Below are positions 1 to 8,300 of a stretch of 64,000 nt of DNA, piece after piece. Made by a program: the position numbers and the translations under genes. Below the pieces are notes generated by a model that saw nothing but the letters and a program-made list of their open reading frames with translations, was not told the origin of the DNA and did no database searches. Each line of letters begins with the position of its first letter. The first letter of the stretch is position 1. Source of the stretch: CAZKWG01 sp964615375 (GTDB lineage: Bacteria > Myxococcota_A > UBA796 > CAZKWG01); NCBI GenBank assembly GCA_964615375.1, contig CAZTOW010000046.1, positions 1-64,000 of the forward strand. The letters run 5' to 3'.

Positions 1-31
1 TCGCTGTCAGACTCTTTCATTCTTTCCTCTC

Positions 32-48
32 CGCCGGTTTGACCGGCG
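32..48. repeat. Small perfect hairpin before the first lipoprotein gene
   Basis: Seven-base arms CGCCGGT and ACCGGCG flank a TTG loop just upstream of the ribosome-binding site of the gene starting at 61. It could end an upstream transcript or be a 5'-leader hairpin. No T-run follows, so a classical terminator is unlikely. Confidence 0.4.
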
Positions 49-60
49 CACGGAGTCTCC

Positions 61-1419
61 ATGTCTCACCGCCCCAGCTTCTGCGCGCTGTCCACCGTGC
101 TCACCCTCGGCGCCTGCACCGGTGGCTTCGACACCGGCGGCAAGGACGACACCGGGCCCCCGCCCGTGGACGCGCTGGACTCCGACACCTCCGACGAGGA
201 GACCGACGAGACCGAGGACACCGAGGAGACGGCCGAGGAGGAGGCCGCCTACATGGACCCCGGCGTGCTGACCGGGACCATCAACTTCCAGCTCTACACC
301 ACCGACTCGTCCGGCGCCGTGGAGTACCTGGAGTGGAAGGACTGGTACGGCGAGGACTTCCCCTTCGGCGCCGTCTTCGTGTCCGGCTACACCGTGGACG
401 ACGAGGGCGAGACCACCTGGTGGTCCAACGACATCCTGGCCGACCCCGACCCGACCGGCTCCGAGTACGAGCTGGAGTTCGGCTTCGACGAGGAGACCGA
501 GGTCTACGTCTACGCCGCCCTGGACTACTGGGGGGACGGCCTCGTCGCCCCCTATGACCCGAGCGAGGTCTACGGCGCCGCCGTGCCGGTCATCCCCGAG
601 GCCACCCTCTCGGGCATCGATCTGACCGTGCTCGTGCCCTATTACGACTTCTCCACCCCCGGTGGAGGTTACTGGAACCCCGACGACTGGATCCTGATCT
701 CCGGCGAGGCCAGGGTCAGCGAGGTGCTGGCCGGCGGGAGCTGCATGGCCCTGGTCTACGACACCACGGACTACGGCCCCTACGGCTACAACAGCTTCGT
801 CCCCACCGACGCCGACGACGGCGCGTCCGGGACCTACAGCGTCTACGCCCCGAAGAACATGGGGGCCAGCCACCTGCTCGGCGCCTGCGACACCAACCTC
901 AACAGCCTGATCGAGCCCTCTGACGCCTGGGGCGGCTACACCGAGGACGGCGAGGAGGTGGCGGAGCTCACCATCGCCTCCTACCCCCTCGACGACTACA
1001 CGCTGACCATCCCCCTCGGCGACTCGGAGAGCGTGGACCGACCCGACGTGAACTATGGCGGCACGGTGAGCCTGGACGATCTGACCATGGAGAAGGTCAC
1101 GGACAGCTCCGTGCTCTACGTCACCGCCCAGAAGTACCGCGTGGACAGCTCCTTTGACCCCGACGCCTCCGGCCGCACCCACGACGTCCTGGTCTGGTCA
1201 GGCTCAGAGATCGCCGCGACCAACGCCTACTCGCTCAGCGTGCCCTCCAACACCGTCATCTACGTCTGGGCCTGCCTGGACTCGGACGCCGACGGCGTGG
1301 TCAACGAGGCCGGCGAGAGCTGCGGCCAGCCCGTGCTGGACGGCCGGGTGGCGACAGGCTCCCGGTCGAGCACGGACGTGGACTTCTGGATCCACACGAT
1401 GGAGCCGGGGGGCGGGTGA
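61..1419 (+). CDS. Acidic surface lipoprotein, unknown function
   Basis: This is a 452-aa predicted lipoprotein. A short signal peptide ends in the lipobox LGAC (Cys19). A Thr/Asp/Glu-rich linker to about residue 80 follows, typical of the tether of myxobacterial surface lipoproteins. The rest is Tyr/Asp/Gly-rich, probably beta-structured, with no recognisable catalytic motif. The ATG at 61 has a GGAG five bases upstream. The composition (many Tyr, Asp, Trp) resembles the lipoproteins at 15063, 31200, 38420 and 46922, which suggests a common surface-exposed style, but I see no clear sequence homology. Function is unknown. Confidence 0.85.
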   Translation: MSHRPSFCALSTVLTLGACTGGFDTGGKDDTGPPPVDALDSDTSDEETDETEDTEETAEEEAAYMDPGVLTGTINFQLYTTDSSGAVEYLEWKDWYGEDFPFGAVFVSGYTVDDEGETTWWSNDILADPDPTGSEYELEFGFDEETEVYVYAALDYWGDGLVAPYDPSEVYGAAVPVIPEATLSGIDLTVLVPYYDFSTPGGGYWNPDDWILISGEARVSEVLAGGSCMALVYDTTDYGPYGYNSFVPTDADDGASGTYSVYAPKNMGASHLLGACDTNLNSLIEPSDAWGGYTEDGEEVAELTIASYPLDDYTLTIPLGDSESVDRPDVNYGGTVSLDDLTMEKVTDSSVLYVTAQKYRVDSSFDPDASGRTHDVLVWSGSEIAATNAYSLSVPSNTVIYVWACLDSDADGVVNEAGESCGQPVLDGRVATGSRSSTDVDFWIHTMEPGGG

Positions 1420-1437
1420 GCGCGCCGGCCCGAGCTA

Positions 1438-1453
1438 TTTGAACACGTTCAAA
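1438..1453. promoter_or_regulatory. Palindrome TTTGAAC-AC-GTTCAAA between convergent genes
   Basis: The seven-base arms TTTGAAC/GTTCAAA are separated by AC and span the 3' end of the ferritin-like gene and the gap after the first lipoprotein. A longer version, TTTTGAACATGTTCAAAA, occurs at 9398-9415. The site is AT-rich in otherwise GC-rich DNA. It may be a protein-binding palindrome or a bidirectional terminator stem. Confidence 0.45.
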
Positions 1454-2396
1454 ATCCTGTGGAGGCCCCAAACATCCCCGCCGCCGAGGCGACCGGCTGG
1501 ATCACCTGCCGCCAGGCCTCGTCCTGCCGGGCCTCGCGGAACACCGCCGCCACGGCCGCGCGCACGGGCTCCCCGCCGACGCGGACGGCCCACTGGACCG
1601 CGCGCCAGGCCAGCGCCGCGTGGCGCTGCTCGTCCGACGCCAGCCTCCGCAGCACGCCGGCGACCACCGGATCCGGCTCGCGGGCAGCGCGCTCGACGAG
1701 CTGGAGCACAGAGCGGGTCTCGGCCAGGCAGCCCTCTCGCGCACAGGCCACCGCCATCGCCCGCAGATCGGTGAGCTCCACCGCCGCGATCGGGAGCGGA
1801 CCAGGACCGACCGCGCGACCGGCAAACGCCGAGGCGAGGCCGAAGGCGAGCTCCGCATGCACCACCTCGTCGGCCAGCGCGCGCTGGGCGTCGCGGACCA
1901 GCTCCGCCGGAGCGCCGTGCGCCAGGAGCTCCAGGATGAAGCGCGAGAAGCTGGCCACCGAGGCGTGCTCCGCCAGCCCGATGGTCGTCCACTCCGCCGC
2001 GCACACCGCGCGTTCGACACCCTCGAGGCGCGGGCGGAGCGGGGAGGCCCACTCGGCGCGGTCTGTGGGCTCGGCCAGAGCGGAGAAGGGCCTGCCGTAT
2101 GCACAGTCCTCGACCTGGCGGACCGTGACCTCGTAGACGCAGCCGGGGTGCTCCGCGGTGTCGCCGCCAGGTCCGTACCAGCACTCCCCCTCGGTGGGAC
2201 CGCCATCGACCGACACAATCTCCCCGCCGCAGATGGCCGAGCTCAGCGCGTCGCGCTCGACCTCATCGGCGTCGGGGCACTCGTCGCCGGCCTCGTCGAT
2301 GCCCATGCAGGCCGTAGTCTGGAGAAGCTCGCCCTTGGAGCCGGGACAACCCAGGGCGAAGAGGAGTTGGAGTCGAAGCGCGGTGTAGGGGGTCAT
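1449..2396 (-). CDS. Ferritin-like domain lipoprotein
   Basis: This 315-aa protein has a lipobox-type signal (ALGC, Cys17), a Cys-rich N-terminal region (residues 20-100) and a helical ferritin-like domain (about 135-300). Candidate metal ligands follow the four-helix pattern: E143-H144, D176-E177-x2-H180, E221/E226 and D255-E256-x2-H259. The gene at 40350 encodes a paralogue with the same DExxHA spacing at residues 255-259. A di-iron or iron-handling role at the cell surface is inferred from the family, not shown. The ATG at 2396 has GGAGG six bases upstream. It lies 72 bp downstream of the quinone oxidoreductase gene on the same strand. Confidence 0.8.
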   Translation of the reverse strand: MTPYTALRLQLLFALGCPGSKGELLQTTACMGIDEAGDECPDADEVERDALSSAICGGEIVSVDGGPTEGECWYGPGGDTAEHPGCVYEVTVRQVEDCAYGRPFSALAEPTDRAEWASPLRPRLEGVERAVCAAEWTTIGLAEHASVASFSRFILELLAHGAPAELVRDAQRALADEVVHAELAFGLASAFAGRAVGPGPLPIAAVELTDLRAMAVACAREGCLAETRSVLQLVERAAREPDPVVAGVLRRLASDEQRHAALAWRAVQWAVRVGGEPVRAAVAAVFREARQDEAWRQVIQPVASAAGMFGASTGF

Positions 2397-2468
2397 CCTG
2401 GCCTCCAGTGGTCAGGAGCAGCGTAGCAGGAGCGGACGGGGGCTGGCCTGGCGACCCGTCGTCTGCGG

Positions 2469-3455
2469 TCATGGCACGCTCACCCCCACATTACCCCGCC
2501 CCCGGTGGCTCGCCTTCCTCGCCACCGCCTCGCCCGCCTGCGCTAACGGCCACACGCCGTCCATCACGCAGCGGGTCCGCCCGTCCAGCAGGGCCTGCGC
2601 GACCGCGTCGAGGTTCTCGCGGGTCGGCTGGTGCTCGACCGAGCGCATGGACGCGCCGGCCGTGGCCTTCGCCAGCAGCCAGGGCAGAGGCCCCCACCAG
2701 GGGCTCGGGCCCACGCTGTTGGGGATGAGCACACCCCCCGGCCGCAGCCGGCGCCGGATCGCCGAGACGGGCGCCGCCATCACGTTGTCCAGCACGAGGT
2801 CCCACGCCTCGTCGAGCCCGGTCCAGTCGGTCTGCGTGTAGTCGATGAGCGCGTCCGCCCCCAGCCCGCGCGCCAGCTCCGCGTTGGCGCCCGAGCAGAC
2901 CGCCGTGACGTGGGCGCCCAGCGCCTTCGCCAGGGGCACGGCGAAGGTGCCGATGGCCCCCGAGGCCCCGACGATCAGCACGCGCTGGCCGGGTCGAACG
3001 GGCGCCACGTCGCGCAGCGCCTGCAGCGCCACCACCCCGGACATGATGGCGGCGGCGGCGTGATCCCAGGGCAGGGCAGCCGGCTTGCGGGCCAGCCGCT
3101 CCACCGGCGCCAGGGTGTGGGTGCGGAAGGTCCCCGGCGCGCCGCGCGCAAACGGGAATCCGCCGGTCGATCCGAAGACGGCCTCGCCCACCGCGAGCTC
3201 GCGCACGCCCGGCCCCAGGGCCTCCACCTCGCCGGCGAAGTCCGTCCCCCGCACGGGCGCGCGCGGCCCGAAGAGCCCGAACATCGGGCGCAACGGGTAG
3301 GGCTGGCCCAGCGTGCAGAGCCAGTCGGGGGTGTTCACGATGGTGGAGACCACCCTCACCCGCACCTGGCCCGGGCCGGGCTGCGGGAGGGAGCGCTCCG
3401 CGGGGACGAGGACCCGGGTGGGGTCGCCGTAGGCGGTCTGGACGATGGCGTTCAT
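2469..3455 (-). CDS. Zinc-independent NADPH:quinone oxidoreductase / MDR-family reductase
   Basis: This 328-aa medium-chain dehydrogenase/reductase has an N-terminal GroES-like domain (GTDFAGEV around residue 70). Its Rossmann domain carries a nucleotide-binding loop of the type VLIVGASGAIGTFAVPLAK, and the catalytic zinc cysteines are absent. This matches the quinone oxidoreductase branch, which uses NADPH to reduce quinones or activated alkenes. I chose the ATG at 3455 because GAGG sits just upstream and the protein then begins MNAIVQTAYGDP, typical of the family; a longer reading frame lacks family similarity. It is divergent from the LysR gene starting near 3530, which probably controls it. 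Confidence 0.88.
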   Translation of the reverse strand: MNAIVQTAYGDPTRVLVPAERSLPQPGPGQVRVRVVSTIVNTPDWLCTLGQPYPLRPMFGLFGPRAPVRGTDFAGEVEALGPGVRELAVGEAVFGSTGGFPFARGAPGTFRTHTLAPVERLARKPAALPWDHAAAAIMSGVVALQALRDVAPVRPGQRVLIVGASGAIGTFAVPLAKALGAHVTAVCSGANAELARGLGADALIDYTQTDWTGLDEAWDLVLDNVMAAPVSAIRRRLRPGGVLIPNSVGPSPWWGPLPWLLAKATAGASMRSVEHQPTRENLDAVAQALLDGRTRCVMDGVWPLAQAGEAVARKASHRGRGNVGVSVP

Positions 3456-3499
3456 GGGGACCTCGTACCCGTGCGCAGACACACCCGCATCGCACGAAT

Positions 3500-3525
3500 T
3501 TGCGATCTGCATGTGCAATAATGCA
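3500..3525. promoter_or_regulatory. Candidate LysR operator in the divergent promoter
   Basis: Dyad TTGC-N11-GCAA (3500-3518) overlaps a second dyad, TGCA-ATAA-TGCA (3514-3525). This fits the T-N11-A layout of LysR-type binding sites. It lies between the quinone oxidoreductase start (3455) and the LysR start (3530), where a regulator would repress its own gene and control its neighbour. Confidence 0.45.
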
Positions 3526-3529
3526 CGCC

Positions 3530-4444
3530 ATGATCTGGGAACACCTTCACCTCGTGCTCACCGTCCACCGCGCGCGCACGCTCCAGGAGGCCGGCGAGCG
3601 CCTGGGCGTGGCGCGCACCACCGTGGCCCGCCGCCTGAGCGCCGCCGAAGAGCAGCTGGGGGTGCGGCTCTTCGACCGCACGCCCGAGGGGCTCACGCCC
3701 ACGCCGGCCGGCGCCGAGCTGATCGAGACGGCCGAGCGCCTGGAGGACGAGGTGCTGCAGGTGGAGGGGCGGCTGGCCGGGCGGGACGCCGAGCTGCGCG
3801 GGCGGCTGCGGGTGTCCACGCTGGAGCTGGTGTGGGACAGCTTCACCGAGATCTTCGCCTCCTTCGTCGAGCAGCACCCCAGGGTGGATCTGACGGTGCA
3901 CATGGGCGACGAGATGGTCTCGCTGCGGCGACGCGAGGCCGACGTCGCCCTCCGCCTCTCCAACGCCCCGGGCGACGGGCTGGTCGGCCGACGACTGGGA
4001 CAGCTTCAGTTCGAGGTCTACGGCGCGCGCGCCCTGGTGGAGCGGGTGGGACCCGACGCGCCGCTGGCGGCCTACCCGTGGATCAGCAACGACGAGCGCA
4101 GCGCCGCCCCCTGGCTGGACCGCTGGCTGGAGCAGGCGGCGCCGGGCGCGCGGGTCGCGCTGCGCTCGGACAGCTACCGGGTGATGCGCCGCGCGGTCGG
4201 GGCCGGCGTGGGGGTCCACTTCCTGGCCTGCGTGGACGGCGATCGGGATCCGAGCCTGGTCTCGCTGGGCCACCGCCTGACCGCCGAGGCGCGCTCGCTC
4301 TGGGTCCTGACCCTGCCCGAGCTGGCCAGCACGCGCCGGGTGCGCGCCTTCCTGGACCACTGCGTCGCGGCCTTCGCCCCGCACCGGGCGGCGCTGGCGG
4401 GGGAGCGTCCTAGCCAGACGGCGGCGCAGCGCGCGGAGGGGTAG
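3530..4444 (+). CDS. LysR-family transcriptional regulator
   Basis: This protein of about 304 aa has the LysR layout: an N-terminal winged helix-turn-helix (residues 1-60; ARTLQEAGERLGVARTTVAR is the recognition region) and a C-terminal effector-binding domain resembling those of divergent oxidoreductase regulators. An in-frame ATG at 3521 is also possible. I prefer 3530 because the product then starts MIWEHLHL, matching the usual M-x-W/L start of the family. It is divergent from the quinone oxidoreductase with an overlapping dyad, the standard arrangement for a LysR regulator and its target. The inducer is unknown. Confidence 0.88.
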   Translation: MIWEHLHLVLTVHRARTLQEAGERLGVARTTVARRLSAAEEQLGVRLFDRTPEGLTPTPAGAELIETAERLEDEVLQVEGRLAGRDAELRGRLRVSTLELVWDSFTEIFASFVEQHPRVDLTVHMGDEMVSLRRREADVALRLSNAPGDGLVGRRLGQLQFEVYGARALVERVGPDAPLAAYPWISNDERSAAPWLDRWLEQAAPGARVALRSDSYRVMRRAVGAGVGVHFLACVDGDRDPSLVSLGHRLTAEARSLWVLTLPELASTRRVRAFLDHCVAAFAPHRAALAGERPSQTAAQRAEG

Positions 4445-4566
4445 GGGCGCGTCTCCTGGGGCGACGCGACGCCTTGGAGCATAGGTGCTCCTGGTCCGAG
4501 GTCATGCTCGCATTCAGAGCGCTCCCCGTAGACGTCATGTTAGTCTCATTGTCAAGGAGTCTCGCC

Positions 4567-5295
4567 ATGCACGCCGCTCAGCTCGCGCGCCAGGACCGGC
4601 CTGCTGAGGTCCAGTACCCCGACAGCGACGGGATGCCGATGGCCGAGAACACGTTGCAGTTCCAGTGGATCGTGACCCTGAAGGAGAACCTGGACGCGCT
4701 CCTGCCCGACTTCGTGGCGGGCGATCTGCTCTGGTACCCCATCGAGGGCGACAACAAGACGCGGCAGGCGCCGGACGTGCTGGTCGCGCTGGGCCGCCCC
4801 AAGGGTCGACGCGGCTCCTACAAGCAGTGGGTCGAGGACGGCGTCGCCCCGCAGGTGGTGTTCGAGGTGCTCTCACCCGGCAACACCCTGCCGGAGATGT
4901 ACCGTAAGATCCTGTTCTATGCTCACCATGGCGTCGAGGAGTACTACGTCTACGACCCCGACGACAACGTGCTCTCGGGCTGGATCCGCCGCGGGTCGCG
5001 CCTGATCGAGATCGAGAGCATGGACGGCTGGGTGAGCCCGCTCCTGGGCATCCGCTTCCAGCCCGGAGAGCCTCTCGAGGTCTACCGCCCCGATGGGCGA
5101 CGCTTCCTCGCCTTCGGCGAGCTCATGCAGCAGGCCGAAGACGCCCAGAGGCAGGCCGAAGACGCCCAGAAACAGGCCGAAGACGCCCAGAAGCAGGCCG
5201 CGGAGGCGGCTCGCCAGCGCGACGAGGCCCTGTCCCGCGCGGACGCCCTGGCGGCGAAGCTCCGAGCTCTCGGACTGGACCCCGACGCACCCTGA
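4567..5295 (+). CDS. Uma2-family (DUF820) nuclease-fold protein with heptad-repeat tail
   Basis: This 242-aa protein has a Uma2/DUF820 core (about residues 20-185). The PD-(D/E)xK-like elements are visible as APDVLV, VVFEVLSP and YRKILFYAHHGVEEYYVYDP. The family has a restriction-endonuclease fold, but its biological role is poorly known. The C-terminus is a coiled coil built from three 21-bp repeats encoding QAEDAQ(R/K), then a degenerate fourth. The ATG at 4567 has AAGGAG upstream. A second Uma2 protein, also with a charged coiled-coil tail, lies at 25386. It is convergent with the large CHAT gene. Confidence 0.85.
   Translation: MHAAQLARQDRPAEVQYPDSDGMPMAENTLQFQWIVTLKENLDALLPDFVAGDLLWYPIEGDNKTRQAPDVLVALGRPKGRRGSYKQWVEDGVAPQVVFEVLSPGNTLPEMYRKILFYAHHGVEEYYVYDPDDNVLSGWIRRGSRLIEIESMDGWVSPLLGIRFQPGEPLEVYRPDGRRFLAFGELMQQAEDAQRQAEDAQKQAEDAQKQAAEAARQRDEALSRADALAAKLRALGLDPDAP
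5131..5193 (+). repeat. Three tandem 21-bp repeats in the Uma2 gene
   Basis: Units start at 5131, 5152 and 5173. Each encodes one coiled-coil heptad, QAEDAQR or QAEDAQK. A diverged fourth unit (QAAEAAR) follows. Slippage here could change coiled-coil length. Confidence 0.85.
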
Positions 5296-5381
5296 GCCTG
5301 AGCTCCGCCCCACCGTCCCATCGCCACGAGCCGGCCCGCCGCCGCGAGGCTCGGGCAGCGGTCGAGGGGATCGGGCCGAGA

Positions 5382-8300
5382 TCATCCAGGCTGCTCTACC
5401 GACGTTGCCTGGGCCTCGCGGGCCTTCTCGACGCAGGCGGCGTGATGGGCGCTCGCGTCCTCCGGGTTCTCGCCGAGGAGGGTGCTGCGCTCGTCGGGCG
5501 GGAGGCAGTAGGGGGTCGCGCGCCAGAGCCAGTCCTTGAGATCCTCGGGCTGCCAGAGCCAGGAATAGCGGTAGTGCTCGGTGAGGCCGATCACGCGGCG
5601 TCCGTCGGGCGAGAAGCCGATCCACTTGAGCGGCTCCAAGACTGGACCCAGCCGAATCTGTCTTCCGGCGCCTGATCCGTCCAGAGTCAGCACAACGGCA
5701 TGTGTCTGCGTGCTCAAGACCAGCGTGTGCCCATCCGCCGAGAATCGCCCGCTGTCAAACCAACCCCTATCAAGGGCTAAATTTCTCTCTGTGCCGCTCT
5801 TCAGATCGATGAGACTGAACCGACCACCCCCAAAGTAAGCAGCCTTGGAGCCCACTCCAGAGATACCAAGAACACGTTCGATGGGCATGGCATCAATTTC
5901 CTTGCATGCCTCATCGAGTTCGAGCACCTTACCCATTGAACGGTATTCGGTGGAATTCAGGTCAGGCACACCATCCGATCCAATCCAGGCACCATCCTCA
6001 GAGACGATATCGACATGCATCAGACCGGTGGCGTCAAAAAAGCACTCGGATGCGTTGGCTCCTCCGACGCGCCATCTTCGCAGATACCCGTCCTGAAAGC
6101 GCCCGAGTATCCAGCTTTGATTGGCCGCACTCCAGTATTGCTGAGGGGGTGTGTCCAGAGTCGCCAGCAAGTCTGGGGCGTCCTGTCCCCGTAGATCGAG
6201 CACAACAAGCTGCTGTGTCTGGTCCGCCGCGACGTGGACGACCACGTGGTCTGCATCGCCCCAGAAGCTGGCCCACAAGATCTGCTTTCCGAGCACCTCG
6301 ACGATCTTCGGGGTCGTTGCATCCGCCCGGTCCCAGACCTCGAGTGAGCCACGGTCGAGCAAGAGCAAGACCCGTTTGCCGTCCAGGGAGGCTTGGACAA
6401 TGTCTCCTGGACGTTCGATCGGGCCAGGCCCTCCCCACTCCGGGTTGAGCTTGAACGTCGTAGTGGATAATTCTCCAACGAGGTCGACGATGTCAACCGC
6501 TTCCTCGTGCACGCTCCACGCCCAACGCCCATCTGGGGAGACCGAGTTGAAGCTGCCGTATGGCAACAGGTGGACGCGGGGTTCCATCGGCGAGGACAAG
6601 TCCCACAGGCCGATACGCCCCGAGGCATCGATCCCAGTCAGGTGGGTGCCTTCTGGAGAGAGCGATTTGTTCGAGGCAAAGTTATACCCTCGGAGGTGTG
6701 CGATCGCTGCTGTTCTACCCCACATCGCGAGATACGCCTCAATTGGGCCGTCAAATGTGGAGTCGGGCTCAGAAGACAGCATCATCCAGTCTCCCTTGGG
6801 TGCCACTTCCAATGATAGACCCTTGGGCGCGAAACGCAACGATTCATCTGATTCGTCCTGAAATGGGGACACGAGTACTTCCTGCCATTTGACAGGGAGG
6901 GTGGTAGTAGGATCGCCCAGCGCAGATCGCCAGACTCCACGCGAGGTGGTGACATACAGAGCATCGCTCTCGGGGGAGAACGCTGTCCCTACGAGACCAC
7001 CCTCGGGAACCGAAATCAGTGGAGGGGGCGCGACATCGTGTAACGGCCAGAGTTGCACAACGTCAGGGTCTTGGCCTGCCAACGCGAGCCAATGGCCGTC
7101 TCTCGAGAAGCTCTGGTCAGAGATCGGCGCGATATTCCTGACTGCTGTCTGAAGGAATTCTGGACGAGATTCACGGGTTGTGCTTCTCCAGAGCACGACC
7201 TGTCCATCATCCAACAGCATAGCAATCGCGCCTTTGGGCCCTATTGCGACCGAGCTGACATCCTGGGTTGGTTTGACGGAGGTGAGCAGATACCTGGCGT
7301 CGGACATCAGGTCCAGAACCTCAAGTACGCCGTCTCTCGCAATGATCGCCGCGCGACGCCCATCGGGCAAGATATCTACCCGAACAGCTTCCTGCTCTGA
7401 GAACCCCCATCCAACAGTGTGGCTTGGCAAGAAATGTAGATATCGCCTTCCAAGGTCACTCCAGACGTTAAATTCTGTTCCGCGATGAGGAGACAAGTAT
7501 TGTGTCAGAAAGGCCCGGTCAGGTTCATCGTCCGATTGTTGGTTGGATGTGAGGTTTCGAACGGGTTGCTCTTCGTCGGTATCCTGATCCACAATGATCG
7601 TGGGTTCATCTCGCGGGCTGAGCAGGTGCATTCGGCTACCATATTCCCGTGCTACGATGCGCTTCCCGCTCCGTGTCCAGGTGACGTCCCGCCAGCCCGT
7701 GAGTGTTTGGTCTTCGTCCTTCAAGGTGAATAGCTGTCGTGGGAAGTAGGTGTACGCAACCGTGCTTGCGGCCTCCCACCATCCGATGGTCTCATCGACG
7801 TGCTCCACCTCGCGAAGCAGCAGCGCTCGGGTCAGCTCGTCCGTCTCCGGGACGGAGCGCATGGCCGCCATCAGGCCCCGATCCCGCGCCCGGATGGTCT
7901 CCTCCGTTGCGCGCTGCCGCGCCTCCTCGGCCTGGTCCCGCGCCCGGAGCGCGTACCACCCGATCAGGCCCATGACGACCGCCGCGCTGAGCGAGATCCC
8001 GACCGTCCACCGCACCCGCCTCCGGGCCTTGCGCTGGGCCTCCGCCGTGGCGCGCTCGGAGGCCTCGATGAACTGGAGCAGGTCGGCCGGGAGCTCCGCG
8101 CCGAAGCGTCGTCGGGCCTCGACCGCCGCGCCGAGTTGGGCCCCCCGCAGGACGAACCCAGGATCGCGGGCCCGCTCCGCGGCCAGCCCCTCCAGCCAGT
8201 CGCGGGCGGAGCGGGCCTCGGCGCCCTCCTTCAGCCAGCCCTGCAGCGCAGGCCAGCGGCGGATCAGCGCCTCGTGGGCGATCTCCAACGTGGTCCCGTC